64,000 nt of DNA from Allobosea sp. LC85 (GCF_000735605.1 NZ_JPKG01000006.1:62001-126000); one strand, 5' to 3'; shown: positions 37,454 through 46,701, counted from the stretch's first letter. Made by a program: numbers and translations. Notes: a model not told the origin generated them from the letters alone.

Positions 37454-38983
37454 CTAGAAGAGATCGCCTTGTCCGCTGCGCGGGATCTCCCGGCGCGGCG
37501 CGCGAGCCGGCCGCAGCAACGGCCCCTCCCCGCCCGCGGCGACCGTGACATCGAAGCTTCCGTCGCTGACCTGAACGCTGAGCCCCAGGCCGGGCTTGGC
37601 TTGCTCCACGCCGCGAATGAGCGCCCCCGATCCATCGCGCACCAGCGCATAACCGCGCGCCAGGACGGCTTGGGGCCCGAGCGAGCGGACCAGGCTCCAG
37701 GCCGATTCAAGTCTGTCGCGACGGCGCCCCAGGCCTTGGGCAAGAGCGCGCCTCGCCCTTAGCGACAGCTCGTCGGTGCGCTCATGGGCCCGCTGGAGGC
37801 GCAGCCGTTCCGCCCTCAACAAGGCGTCACGCCCGGCCCGCAGGCGGCTTGAGAGGCCATCAAGCCTTGCCACATAGGTCGCGAGCCGGACCGATGGAGA
37901 TTGTCGCATGAGCCTTTGCGACAGAGCCGCGAGCCGTTGCTCGTAAGCCCGCGCGTTGCGCGCCAATGCCGGCGCAAGGCGCGCCGCGGCCAGATCGAGC
38001 CGCTGCCGCGGGCCGGAGAGCACCGCCTCCGGTCCCGGCAAGGCCCGGGCAAGCGCGCGCAGATCGCTGCGGCGGCGATCGGAGAGGCGGCGCATCGCCC
38101 CCGCCTGACGACGGGAGAGATCGGCGATCAGCGCCATCAGATCGGCGCGAACCGGCACGACCTTTTCGGCGGCCCCGGTGGGGGTCGGCGCGCGCAGGTC
38201 GGCGGCGTGGTCGATCAGGGTCCAGTCGGTTTCGTGACCGACTGCAGAGACGAGCGGGATCCGCGAGGCGGCAGCGGCGCGCACCACGATCTCCTCGTTG
38301 AAGCCCATCAGGTCCTCGAGCGAACCGCCGCCGCGCGCGACGATGATCACGTCAGGGCGCGGGATTCGCCCGCCTTCCGGCAATGCGTTGAAACCGGCAA
38401 TCGCGGCCGCCACTTCGGCCGCACTCGTCTCACCCTGAACGCGCACCGGCCAGACCAGGACGTGGCGGGGAAAGCGATCCTCCAATCGGTGCAGGATGTC
38501 GCGGATGACCGCGCCGGTCGGCGAGGTCACCACACCGACGACGCGCGGCAGATAGGGGACAAGCTGCTTGCGTCCTTCATCGAACAGGCCTTCGGCAGCG
38601 AGCATCTTGCGACGCTCCTCCAGCAACGCCATCAACGCGCCGACACCGGCCGGCTCCAGCGAATCGACGACGATCTGGTAGCTCGACTTGCCGGCGAAGG
38701 TCGTGATCTTGCCGGTGGCGATGACCTCAAGCCCCTCCTGAGGCCGTGTCTTCAGCCGCCCGAAGACGCCCTTCCAGATCACGGCGTCGATCTTGGCGTT
38801 CTGGTCCTTCAGCGAGAAATAGACATGCCCCGAGGCGACCGGGCCGCGATAGCCTGAAATCTCGCCACGCACCCTGACAAAGCCGAAAGCGTCCTCCAGC
38901 GTGCGCTTGAGCGCACCCGACAGGTCGGAAACCGACCATTCCGGCGCATTGGAGGGCTGGGTGTCGGGCGATTCGATATCCAT
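37454..38983 (-). CDS. xseA: Exodeoxyribonuclease VII large subunit
   Basis: Catalytic subunit of ExoVII, degrading single-stranded DNA. The 509 residues start with an OB-fold domain ([23 protein letters not shown]), then the catalytic region with [14 protein letters not shown] and [14 protein letters not shown] and [20 protein letters not shown] sequence, followed by a long arginine-rich coiled coil (about 280-440). The small subunit gene xseB is not in the window. It is divergent from purD. Confidence 0.95.
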   Translation of the reverse strand: MDIESPDTQPSNAPEWSVSDLSGALKRTLEDAFGFVRVRGEISGYRGPVASGHVYFSLKDQNAKIDAVIWKGVFGRLKTRPQEGLEVIATGKITTFAGKSSYQIVVDSLEPAGVGALMALLEERRKMLAAEGLFDEGRKQLVPYLPRVVGVVTSPTGAVIRDILHRLEDRFPRHVLVWPVRVQGETSAAEVAAAIAGFNALPEGGRIPRPDVIIVARGGGSLEDLMGFNEEIVVRAAAASRIPLVSAVGHETDWTLIDHAADLRAPTPTGAAEKVVPVRADLMALIADLSRRQAGAMRRLSDRRRSDLRALARALPGPEAVLSGPRQRLDLAAARLAPALARNARAYEQRLAALSQRLMRQSPSVRLATYVARLDGLSSRLRAGRDALLRAERLRLQRAHERTDELSLRARRALAQGLGRRRDRLESAWSLVRSLGPQAVLARGYALVRDGSGALIRGVEQAKPGLGLSVQVSDGSFDVTVAAGGEGPLLRPARAPRREIPRSGQGDLF

Positions 38984-39075
38984 TGCGCGACCATAGCGGT
39001 CGCAGCGGCCGAGCAGAAGCGTTGCCCCGCGCGGCTGCGAAGGCTATTGCGCGCGGAGCAAGCGGAGACGGCGCG

Positions 39076-40356
39076 ATGAATATCCTTCTGATCGGTTCCG
39101 GCGGACGCGAACATGCGCTCGCCTGGGCGATATCCGGCTCGCCGCTCTGCGACCGGCTCCTTGTCGCGCCCGGCAATCCCGGCACCGCGCAATGCGGCGC
39201 GAATGTTGCCCTCGATATCGCCGACCACGCCGCGGTCGTCGCCTTCTGCAAGCAGGAGAAGGTCGACCTCGTCGTGATCGGACCGGAAGGACCGCTCGTC
39301 GCCGGCATCGCCGATGATCTCGTCGCAGCCGGCATCAAGACCTTCGGCCCCTCGAAGGCGGCCGCCCAGCTCGAAGGCTCGAAGGGCTTCACCAAGGAAC
39401 TCTGTGCCGAGTTCGACATCCCGACCGCGGCCTTCGGACGCTTCAGTGATGCGGCATCCGCAAAAGCCTATGTCAGGGCCCAGGGCGCGCCGATCGTGAT
39501 CAAGGCCGACGGACTCGCCGCCGGCAAGGGCGTGGTGATGGCGCAGACCCTGGACGAGGCCGATGCCGCTATCGAGATGATGTTCTCGGGCGGCTTCGGC
39601 GCGGCCGGCGCCGAAGTGGTGATCGAGGAATGGATGATCGGCGAGGAGGCGAGCTTCTTCTCACTCTGCGACGGCAGCCATGCACTGCCGCTCGCCTCGG
39701 CTCAGGACCATAAGCGCGTCGGCGACGGCGACACCGGTCCGAACACCGGCGGCATGGGCGCGTATTCGCCCGCCCCAGTCATGACCAGAGCCCTGGAAGA
39801 CCGGGTCATGGCCGAGATCATCGCACCGACGCTCGCGGGAATGCAGAAGCGCGGTGCGCCGTTCAAGGGCGTGCTTTACGCCGGGCTGATGATCACGGCG
39901 CAGGGGCCGAAGCTGATCGAGTACAATGTCCGCTTCGGCGACCCGGAATGCGAGGTGCTGATGCCGCGCCTGAAGAGCGACATCGTGCCGGCCTTTCTCG
40001 CCGCCTGCGACGGTGTGCTCGATTCCTTCGATCTGCGCTGGCTGGACGAAGCCGCGCTGACCGTTGTGCTGGCAGCGCGGGGCTATCCCGAGACGCCCGA
40101 GAAGGGCAGCATCATTCGGGGTATCGAGAAGGCCGAGGCTGACGACGACGTCCTCGTCTTCCATGCCGGAACGAAGCAGTCCGGGACCGACATTATTGCC
40201 GATGGCGGGCGCGTGCTCAACGTCGTTGGCCTCGGCAAGAACGTCAGCGAGGCCCAGCAACGCGCCTATGCCGCGGTCGACGCAATCGACTGGCCGGAAG
40301 GTTTCTGCCGCCGCGACATCGGATGGCAGGCGGTCAAACGGGAGCAGGAAGGCTGA
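39076..40356 (+). CDS. purD: Phosphoribosylamine-glycine ligase
   Basis: ATP-grasp enzyme for the second step of purine synthesis. The 426 residues open with the family [17 protein letters not shown] and carry [13 protein letters not shown], the [10 protein letters not shown] motif and [13 protein letters not shown]. The ATG at 39076 with GGAG upstream gives the standard N-terminus; the ORF start at 38983 is an artefact. Repeat copy 2 follows the gene. Confidence 0.97.
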   Translation: MNILLIGSGGREHALAWAISGSPLCDRLLVAPGNPGTAQCGANVALDIADHAAVVAFCKQEKVDLVVIGPEGPLVAGIADDLVAAGIKTFGPSKAAAQLEGSKGFTKELCAEFDIPTAAFGRFSDAASAKAYVRAQGAPIVIKADGLAAGKGVVMAQTLDEADAAIEMMFSGGFGAAGAEVVIEEWMIGEEASFFSLCDGSHALPLASAQDHKRVGDGDTGPNTGGMGAYSPAPVMTRALEDRVMAEIIAPTLAGMQKRGAPFKGVLYAGLMITAQGPKLIEYNVRFGDPECEVLMPRLKSDIVPAFLAACDGVLDSFDLRWLDEAALTVVLAARGYPETPEKGSIIRGIEKAEADDDVLVFHAGTKQSGTDIIADGGRVLNVVGLGKNVSEAQQRAYAAVDAIDWPEGFCRRDIGWQAVKREQEG

Positions 40357-40418
40357 ACATCCCCGCTCTTCGAGGGTGAGGATTTCAGCCGGACTGATAT
40401 CATGCCAGCGGTTTGGCC

Positions 40419-40522
40419 AGATCATCGAACCGGATATCGTATCCGGCCCGATGATCTAACCTTTCCGTGTTTGCATCGTCTTTCCCGAGAACCGCAACCC
40501 GCTTTTCGGGCCGATGCTTTAG
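40419..40522. repeat. RIME-like mosaic palindromic repeat, copy 2
   Basis: Almost identical to copy 1 through both hairpins, with a few substitutions in the second. Its last bases (GCTTTAG) run straight into the AGGAG Shine-Dalgarno (40521-40525) of the dehalogenase gene, so the repeat forms that gene's leader. Confidence 0.9.
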
Positions 40523-40533
40523 GAGCGCCCTCC

Positions 40534-41448
40534 ATGAGCAATCTCGATTCGCTCTTTCCCGGTTTCACGGCGCATTGGGTCGACGGACCTGTCGGCAAGA
40601 TCTTTGCGCGCTCCGGCGGCGAAGGGCCGCCGCTCGTGCTCATCCACGGTTTCCCGCAAACCCATGCCGAATGGCACAAGATCGCGCCCGATCTGGCGAA
40701 GACCCACCGCGTCGTCTGCCTCGATTTGCGCGGCTATGGCTGGTCGTCGGCTCCGCATGGCGATGGCGGCAAGGAGACCTACACCAAGCGCGCCATGGGC
40801 GAGGACGTCGTCGCTGTCATGGCAGCGCTCGGCCATATCCGCTTCGCCGTGATCGGCCATGACCGCGGCGCGCGTGTCGCCTATCGCCTCGCCCTCGATC
40901 ATCCCGGCAGGGTCGAGCGGCTCGCTGTGCTCGACATCCTGCCGACGCTCTCGATGTGGGACGGCATGGACGCCGCCCGCGCGATGCAGGTCTATCACTG
41001 GACCTTCCTGGCCCAACCCGAACCCGTGCCGGAAAACCTGATCAAGGCCAATCCCCAGGGCTGGCTCGATCACACGATCGCGAGCTGGACGCGGGCCAAG
41101 GCACTCGACGTGTTTGACCCGCTCGCGCTGCGATCCTATGGGGAATCCTTCGACGATCCGCATCGCATCCATGCGGCCTGCGAGGATTATCGCGCCGGCG
41201 CCACCACCGACCTCGCCCATGACAGGGCCGATCTTGCGGCGGGCAAAACCATCCTCTGCCCGGTACTGGCGCTCTGGGGCGAAGCCGGAATCCCGGCCAA
41301 GGGGGCAAGCCCGCTCGAGATCTGGCGCTCGACCTTCGCACCCAAGGCGGAGGGGCAAGCGATCGTCAGCGGCCATTTCCTGCCGGAGGAAAACCCCGCC
41401 GCAACGCTGGCGGCCCTGAAGCCCTTCCTAGCTGGCGCGGTTGCCTGA
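40534..41448 (+). CDS. Fluoroacetate dehalogenase-like alpha/beta hydrolase
   Basis: A 304-residue hydrolase. The nucleophile D110 with carboxylate-binding R111 and R114 (GHDRGARVAYR), second acid D134, halide-pocket H155 and W156 (YHW) and Y219 occupy the same numbers as in the characterised Rhodopseudomonas palustris RPA1163 enzyme as I recall them; the catalytic histidine is H281 (SGHFLPEE), one off. This predicts cleavage of C-F or C-Cl bonds of haloacetates, giving glycolate. AGGAG is nine bases upstream. There is no dedicated regulator or transporter adjacent. Confidence 0.86.
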   Translation: MSNLDSLFPGFTAHWVDGPVGKIFARSGGEGPPLVLIHGFPQTHAEWHKIAPDLAKTHRVVCLDLRGYGWSSAPHGDGGKETYTKRAMGEDVVAVMAALGHIRFAVIGHDRGARVAYRLALDHPGRVERLAVLDILPTLSMWDGMDAARAMQVYHWTFLAQPEPVPENLIKANPQGWLDHTIASWTRAKALDVFDPLALRSYGESFDDPHRIHAACEDYRAGATTDLAHDRADLAAGKTILCPVLALWGEAGIPAKGASPLEIWRSTFAPKAEGQAIVSGHFLPEENPAATLAALKPFLAGAVA

Positions 41449-41475
41449 GGCGAACTCAGGCCGCAGCATCGCACC

Positions 41476-42348
41476 ATGACAAGCTCCCCGAGGCCTGCCC
41501 CGCGACGATCCGACAGCGCCGAGCCCAGGCTCGCACTCGTGCTCGGGGCCGGTGGGGCCCGAGGCCTGAGCCATATCGCGGTGCTGGAGGCCCTGGACGA
41601 ACTCGGCGTGAGGCCCGGCCTCATCGTCGGCTGCTCGATCGGGGCGATCATCGGTGCCGCCTATGCGGCAGGCCTCTCGGGCACCGACCTGCGCGAGCAT
41701 GTGGCACTGACATTCCGTGACCGGGCCAGGGTGATCGCGCGGCTGCTTGACGCGCGCGTCGGCAAATTCACCGATCTCATGCGAGGGCTCGGCAATCCCG
41801 TGCTGATCGATGGCGAGCGGCTGCTCGACCTGTTCTGGCCGCAAGCCGTGCCCGACCGGTTCGAGGAACTCCAATCTCCCTTCGCCGCGATCGCGACCGA
41901 CTACCATCTCCATGCCGAGGTCTCACTGACGAGCGGACCGCTGACGCCGGCCGTCGCCGCCTCGCTGGCCATTCCGGGGCTTGTGCGCCCGGTGGTGCTC
42001 GGCGGCCGCGTTCTGATCGATGGCGGCGCGATCAACCCACTGCCCTATGACAGGCTGCTGGCGCCCGGCCGCATCGTCATGGCGGTCGACACCAGCGCGC
42101 CGGCAACGATCAGCGACACCCGAGTGCCCGAGCCGCTCGAAGCGATGGTCGGCGTCTCGCAGATCCTGACGCGCACCATCGTGCAGCGCATGATCGAGCG
42201 CCACCCGCCCGATATCCTGATCCGGGCCGGCATCGACGGCTATGGCGGGCTCGACTTCTTCCGGGCGCGGGCCATCCTCGACGCCTCCGAGCCGCTCAAG
42301 GACGAGGTCAAGCGAAGGCTGTCTCAGGCGCTCGAACGACAGGGCTGA
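41476..42348 (+). CDS. Patatin-like phospholipase
   Basis: A 290-residue lipid acyl hydrolase of the RssA/patatin group. The oxyanion loop LGAGGARGLSH precedes the nucleophile elbow GCSIG (S54), and the catalytic aspartate is D182 in LIDGGAINPLP. There is no signal peptide, so it probably acts at the inner face of the membrane. Its 3' end overlaps the convergent ArsR gene by 41 bases. Confidence 0.93.
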   Translation: MTSSPRPAPRRSDSAEPRLALVLGAGGARGLSHIAVLEALDELGVRPGLIVGCSIGAIIGAAYAAGLSGTDLREHVALTFRDRARVIARLLDARVGKFTDLMRGLGNPVLIDGERLLDLFWPQAVPDRFEELQSPFAAIATDYHLHAEVSLTSGPLTPAVAASLAIPGLVRPVVLGGRVLIDGGAINPLPYDRLLAPGRIVMAVDTSAPATISDTRVPEPLEAMVGVSQILTRTIVQRMIERHPPDILIRAGIDGYGGLDFFRARAILDASEPLKDEVKRRLSQALERQG

Positions 42349-43054
42349 GCGCCTCCGGCTCGTCGCAGCGAAACCCCGGCAGGGCCGACGTCAAGGCGCC
42401 ACGCCCCTCATCGGTCAGGATCACGGCACGGCTGTCCTTCTTGCGCAGGGCCCAACCCGTCTCAAAGCAGCGACATGCAAGGGCCGCGGCAAGACTTCCG
42501 GCCAGATGTGGCCGGCGCTCGCTCCAGTCGAGGCATGGGCGCAAGGACGCGCGCCGGCTCTTGCCCGCCTGAGCGATCTCGATGCCAAGCGCTGCGAAGA
42601 CGCCCTCCCCCGACGCCGTCAGACCGTAGCCGCCATCGGCGACCGTCAGGTGTCCGCCCGCGACCAGTGCGTCATGCAGGCCGATGCCGAGGCGCCCGGC
42701 GAAATGATCGTAGCAGGTGCGCGCCCGGCTGAGGTCAGCGCCGACGCGGGACGGCAGGCGACGGCTGGAGGGCTGGCTTCCAGCGAGAACCATCAGCCCT
42801 TCCAGCGCCGTCGCGACCTCCGGCCCGGCAAGCCTGTAATAGCGATGGCGCCCCTGGATTGCGACCGCGAGCAGGCCGCCCTGCATCAGGCGGGCGAGAT
42901 GGCCACTCGCCGTCTGCGGCGCGACGCCGGCGATATAGGCAAGTTCCTTGGCGGTCAGTGCGCGCCCGTCCATCAGGGCCTGCAGCATGTTGGCGCGGGC
43001 TGGATCTCCCATCAGATGGGCGATCTCGGCGAGATAGGGACCATGCGTGCTCAT
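42308..43054 (-). CDS. ArsR-type winged-helix regulator with long C-terminal domain
   Basis: A 248-residue regulator. The N-terminal ArsR winged helix (about residues 1-85: MGDPARANMLQALMDGRALTA, then APQTASGHLARL as recognition helix) is followed by about 160 residues with an RTCYDHFAGRLG motif and a CLDWSERRPHLAG segment. This layout is a recognisable ArsR subgroup, but its effector is unknown. It faces the TauE/SafE gene across 106 bases containing a long inverted repeat. Confidence 0.88.
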   Translation of the reverse strand: MSTHGPYLAEIAHLMGDPARANMLQALMDGRALTAKELAYIAGVAPQTASGHLARLMQGGLLAVAIQGRHRYYRLAGPEVATALEGLMVLAGSQPSSRRLPSRVGADLSRARTCYDHFAGRLGIGLHDALVAGGHLTVADGGYGLTASGEGVFAALGIEIAQAGKSRRASLRPCLDWSERRPHLAGSLAAALACRCFETGWALRKKDSRAVILTDEGRGALTSALPGFRCDEPEALSPVVRAPETAFA

Positions 43055-43089
43055 GCTGCCATCTTGCTCCCTTGCTCAGCCGGGGCAAC

Positions 43090-43123
43090 CCTGAACAGTA
43101 CGGCCACCACCGTAGCGTTCAGG
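43090..43123. promoter_or_regulatory. 34-bp inverted-repeat operator between arsR-type and tauE-type genes
   Basis: Bipartite palindrome: CCTGAAC (43090-43096) pairs with GTTCAGG (43117-43123), and inside it ACGG (43100-43103) pairs with CCGT (43110-43113). It is centred 52-54 bases from both divergent start codons, as expected for a repressor site controlling both genes. Confidence 0.7.
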
Positions 43124-43160
43124 CGCGACAGCCCGCGTCGGCACTGCCACAAGCAGCCTC

Positions 43161-43904
43161 ATGGAAAACGCACATCTCATCCTCTTCATCGCCGCAACCT
43201 TCCTTCTGGCTGGCTTCGTCAAGGGCGTCATCGGGCTCGGCTTGCCGACCATCGCAGTCGGCATCCTCGGCGTGGTGATGGCGCCGGCGCAGGCTGCGGC
43301 GTTGCTCGTCGTGCCCAATATCGTCACCAACAGCTGGCAGGTCGCGACCGGCCCGGGGCTGAAGGCGATCATGATCAGGCTCTGGCCGATGCTTGCCGGC
43401 ATCTGCGCGGGGACATGGGCGGGTGCCGGGCTGCTGCACCAGAGCAAGGGCGGTTCGGCCACCTTCTGGCTCGGCTGCGCACTCGTGCTTTATGCGCTGG
43501 TCGGGCTCAAGGCGGCGAAGCTGCGGGTCCCGGCCAGTACTGAGGGTTGGCTCGGACCCGTCATCGGCATCACGACGGGCGTTGCCACCGCTGCGACGGG
43601 CGTCTTCGTGCTGCCGGCAGTGCCCTATTTGCAGGCGCTCGGCCTGGACAAGGACGAGTTGGTGCAGGCGCTGGGCGTCTCCTTCATCATGTCGACGCTG
43701 GCCTTGTCGGTCGGCCTGATCGGAGCGGGCGCGCTGGATGTCGGCGTGGCGCAATCCTCGCTGCTGGCGCTGCTGCCCGCGCTTGCCGGCATGTCGGTCG
43801 GCCAGGCGATCCGCACACGCATCTCCGCTGCCACCTTCAAGCTCTGCTTCTTCGCGGGGCTGCTGCTGCTGGGTTGCTATCTCGTGATCAGGACGCTCGC
43901 GTGA
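43161..43904 (+). CDS. TauE/SafE family membrane exporter
   Basis: A 247-residue protein with about eight hydrophobic helices in two similar halves, including the family GFVKGVIGLGLPTIAVG near residues 19-35 and IGITTGVATAATGVF in the second half. Family members export sulfite, sulfoacetate or other small anions; the substrate here is not determined. It is probably regulated by the divergent ArsR-type protein. Confidence 0.9.
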   Translation: MENAHLILFIAATFLLAGFVKGVIGLGLPTIAVGILGVVMAPAQAAALLVVPNIVTNSWQVATGPGLKAIMIRLWPMLAGICAGTWAGAGLLHQSKGGSATFWLGCALVLYALVGLKAAKLRVPASTEGWLGPVIGITTGVATAATGVFVLPAVPYLQALGLDKDELVQALGVSFIMSTLALSVGLIGAGALDVGVAQSSLLALLPALAGMSVGQAIRTRISAATFKLCFFAGLLLLGCYLVIRTLA

Positions 43905-43920
43905 GCGTCCTGATCACGAG
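43881..43920. terminator. 18-bp hairpin spanning the tauE-type stop codon
   Basis: A perfect 18-bp inverted repeat (43881-43898 with 43903-43920, loop GCGT) includes the last codons and stop of the exporter gene. It stands 40 bases before the end of the convergent oxidoreductase gene and may serve both strands. Confidence 0.6.
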
Positions 43921-43959
43921 TACCTTCGGGGCATCGCTCCAGTTTGCTTGGCCGCACTC

Positions 43960-45114
43960 TCAGCTTGCAATGTCGAGCAGCGCTGAACGGCTCCGATCGG
44001 CATTCGCCAGATCCGCGATTGGCGACAGGATGCGCTTGTCGAACGGCTCCAGTGCCAGGCCCTCGCGGGCACGCTTCGGCCAGTCGGCATGGGTCAGCGC
44101 GCCACGCCCGAGCGACACGAAATCAGCCTCGTCGCCTTCGATCATCGCCGCAGCGCGTTGGGGATCGTGCAGCGACCCATTCGCCAGAACCGGCAGCCGG
44201 GCATGCGTCCGCGCCAATGCCGCCAGACTTGGCCCGTCATCGCCAAAGGCCGGGCGCCAGGCCTCGAATTCGGTCGTATGGATGTAGTCGAGTGGAAGCG
44301 TGCCCAATGCGCCGAACATCGCCTCGGCTTCGCGGCCACCTCCGATCCGCTTGTGCAGGAAGTCGTTGACCTTGGCCTGCGAGATCCGCAAGCCGACGAC
44401 GTGATCCGCTCCAACGGCCGAGCGAACGGCTTCGGAAACCTCGACGAGGAGCTGCAGGCGGCCCGCAATGCTCCCTCCATAGCGATCCTGGCGCAGGTTG
44501 ATGCCTTCGGTCAGGAACTGGTCGAGGAGGTAGCCATTGGCTCCGTGGATCTCGACACCGTCGAAGCCAGCCTCTCCTGCGAGCGCCGCCGCGCTGGCAA
44601 AGCCTGCCACCGCTTCGCCGATATCCGCCTCCGACATCGCACGAGGAATGCGGTAAGGCCCATTGCCGCGGTAGAACGCCATCTGCTCGCCCTTGGGACG
44701 CAGGGCGGAAGGGCCGATGGTATGGTCCCGATGGATGTTGCCTTGCGCCAAACCCCCCGCGTGCATCAGTTGCGCAACAATCCGCCCGCCTGCATCATGA
44801 ACAGTGCTGACGACCTGTCGCCACGCCTCGACCTGTTCGGCATCAGCGAGACCGGGCTGGTATTGATAGCCCTGCGAGAAAACCTTGTCGGTGTAGATGC
44901 CCTCCGTCACGATCAGGCCAAAGCCGCCTTCCGCGAATGAACGATAATAGGAGGCCATGCCCTCGGTGGCGCGCCCATCGACTGTCGCGCTCACGCGCGT
45001 CATGGGAGCAACGACAAGCCGGTTGGAAAGAGCGAGCTTGCCGATCCGGACAGGGGAGAAGAGTCTCTCCACCGCCCTCTGGCGAGGCTCGGCGGGAGGG
45101 GGATTGCCAGTCAT
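43960..45114 (-). CDS. Old Yellow Enzyme family NADH:flavin oxidoreductase
   Basis: A 384-residue FMN-dependent ene-reductase-like TIM barrel. Visible motifs are VVAPMTRVSA (FMN-binding strand), AQLMHAGGLAQ, the substrate-anchoring histidine/asparagine pair in EIHGANGYLLDQF, and DRYGGSIAGRL. It lacks the C-terminal iron-sulfur/NAD domains of the DCR-type relatives. It starts one base after the RidA stop codon, so the two form an operon. Confidence 0.92.
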   Translation of the reverse strand: MTGNPPPAEPRQRAVERLFSPVRIGKLALSNRLVVAPMTRVSATVDGRATEGMASYYRSFAEGGFGLIVTEGIYTDKVFSQGYQYQPGLADAEQVEAWRQVVSTVHDAGGRIVAQLMHAGGLAQGNIHRDHTIGPSALRPKGEQMAFYRGNGPYRIPRAMSEADIGEAVAGFASAAALAGEAGFDGVEIHGANGYLLDQFLTEGINLRQDRYGGSIAGRLQLLVEVSEAVRSAVGADHVVGLRISQAKVNDFLHKRIGGGREAEAMFGALGTLPLDYIHTTEFEAWRPAFGDDGPSLAALARTHARLPVLANGSLHDPQRAAAMIEGDEADFVSLGRGALTHADWPKRAREGLALEPFDKRILSPIADLANADRSRSALLDIAS

Positions 45115-45115
45115 C

Positions 45116-45523
45116 TTACCGGCCCTCCCCCGGCACTGCCGCGATCGCCTCGATCTCGATCATCACGCGCGGATCGTAGAGGCCCTTGACCTCGGCGATC
45201 GTGTCGGCGGGATAAGGCGCGCTCCAGAACTTGCGGCGAAGCTCGACCACGTCCTTGAACTGAGCCTGCATGTCGGTGACGAAGATCGTCACCTTGACGA
45301 CGTCCTTCAGGCTGGCGCCACCCGCTTCGAGGGCGCGCTGCAAATTGGAGAAGGCCTGCTCGCCCTGGGCAAGGAATCCGCCCTCCACGACCTTGCCCTC
45401 GTCATCATAACCGGCCTGGCCCGATACGAAGAGAAGGCTGCCGACCTTGATGGCCTGCGACAACAGATACGGCTCATAGGGATCGGGCCGCGTGACAACT
45501 TGCTCGAACATCTTTTGTCTCAT
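45116..45523 (-). CDS. RidA family protein (YjgF/YER057c/UK114)
   Basis: A 135-residue trimer-forming protein of the imine/enamine deaminase family. The conserved glycine-rich LLFVSGQAG and the C-terminal RVMIEIEAIAAVPGEG segment, with the arginine that binds substrate, are present. A second ATG at 45511 is an alternative start. It forms an operon with the Old Yellow Enzyme gene and faces a LysR regulator; it may act on an intermediate of that pathway. Confidence 0.92.
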   Translation of the reverse strand: MRQKMFEQVVTRPDPYEPYLLSQAIKVGSLLFVSGQAGYDDEGKVVEGGFLAQGEQAFSNLQRALEAGGASLKDVVKVTIFVTDMQAQFKDVVELRRKFWSAPYPADTIAEVKGLYDPRVMIEIEAIAAVPGEGR

Positions 45524-45643
45524 CCATGATTGGGACAGGCGGAGGATGAATTCTGTTCATCATCCGGGCCCGGCCGTGTGGTGACGAAATGAATGTGGTT
45601 ATAAAAAACCGAGGCAACAAACGCGAAATCATCACTCGATAAC

Positions 45644-45656
45644 TGAGTTCAACTCA
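45644..45656. promoter_or_regulatory. LysR-type operator (perfect T-N11-A palindrome)
   Basis: TGAGTTCAACTCA is a perfect 6-1-6 inverted repeat of the T-N11-A form recognised by LysR regulators. It sits in the AT-rich 177-base divergent region, 45 bases before the LysR start and about 120 before ridA. Confidence 0.65.
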
Positions 45657-45700
45657 TCCATAATTTGACCGGATGTCAGTTCAAACATTGGGCCATCTTG

Positions 45701-46579
45701 ATGCGACGCCTGCCGCCCCTGTCCTCGCTACGTGCGTTCGAAGCTGCGGCGCGCCATGGCAGCTTCAAGCGGGCCGCCTCCGAGTTGCTGGTCACGGCCA
45801 CGGCCGTCAGCCACCAGATCCGGACGCTCGAAGAGCACCTTGATGAGCGCCTGTTCGACCGCCAGACGCGGCGGGTCATTCTGACCGAGCAAGGCCGGGC
45901 GCTCTATCTGGTGCTGCGCGATGGCTTCGACGCCTTTGCTGCAGCGATCGAGCGGATACGGTCAGAGCGGAAACGGCCTGTCGTCACGATCTCGGCGACC
46001 GTTGCCTTCTCTGCGAAATGGCTGGTGCCGCGGGCCGCCGGCTTCCAGAAGGCTCACCCCGGCATCGATCTGCGACTGCACGCATCCGACGATGTGGTCG
46101 ATCTGCATTCGGGCCAGGTCGACCTGGCGATCCGATATGGCCATGGCAACTATCCCAATTTCGACGCTCACCGGCTCATCGCGGATCGGTTCGCCCCGGT
46201 GGTGAATCCGGTGCTGGACGTGCGCCAGCCCGCCGATCTCGCGCAGGTGCCGCTCATCCATTTCGAATGGCGCAGCGCAGATCCAGATCATCCGACCTGG
46301 CCGATCTGGTTCGAGCGGGCTGACATGGGGTTCAATGCAAGATCGGCCTTGCGCTTCACCGATGAAAGCCAGGCGATCCAGGCTGCAGTCGCCGGCCAGG
46401 GAGCGGCGCTGCTCAGCCTGGCGCTCGTCCGCGAGGAGCTCGATGCGGGCCGGCTCATCCAGCCATTCGGCCCAACGCTAGCGGGACTTGCCTATTCAGT
46501 GGTGACGCTGCCGAGCCGCGCCAATGAGCCGCTTGTACGAGCCGTTCGCGATTGGCTGATTGCGGAAACAGCGCGTTAG
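45701..46579 (+). CDS. LysR-type regulator, GcvA-like
   Basis: A 292-residue regulator with the GcvA-branch N-terminus (LPPLSSLRAFEAAARHGSFK) and winged helix continuing VTATAVSHQIRTLEEHL, then a substrate-binding domain. The ATG at 45701 is chosen over a TTG at 45665. It is divergent from the ridA-OYE operon and probably controls it. The TAG stop (46577-46579) is supplied by the first bases of repeat copy 3. Confidence 0.92.
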   Translation: MRRLPPLSSLRAFEAAARHGSFKRAASELLVTATAVSHQIRTLEEHLDERLFDRQTRRVILTEQGRALYLVLRDGFDAFAAAIERIRSERKRPVVTISATVAFSAKWLVPRAAGFQKAHPGIDLRLHASDDVVDLHSGQVDLAIRYGHGNYPNFDAHRLIADRFAPVVNPVLDVRQPADLAQVPLIHFEWRSADPDHPTWPIWFERADMGFNARSALRFTDESQAIQAAVAGQGAALLSLALVREELDAGRLIQPFGPTLAGLAYSVVTLPSRANEPLVRAVRDWLIAETAR

Positions 46580-46679
46580 ATCATCGGACCGGATATCGCA
46601 GCAGGTCCGATCATCTCACCTTCTGTATTTGCATCGGCTGTCCCGAAAACCGCAATCCACTTTTCGGGCCTATGCTCTG
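46577..46679. repeat. RIME-like mosaic palindromic repeat, copy 3
   Basis: The most diverged copy. Hairpin 1 keeps the outer arms, with compensating changes inside (GGACC/GGTCC), and hairpin 2 keeps CCGAAAA/TTTTCGG. It begins at the LysR stop codon and runs into a CTCTGG triplet repeat (about 46675-46694). Confidence 0.85.
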
Positions 46680-46701
46680 GCTCTGGCTCTGGCGCGGGCG
46701 A

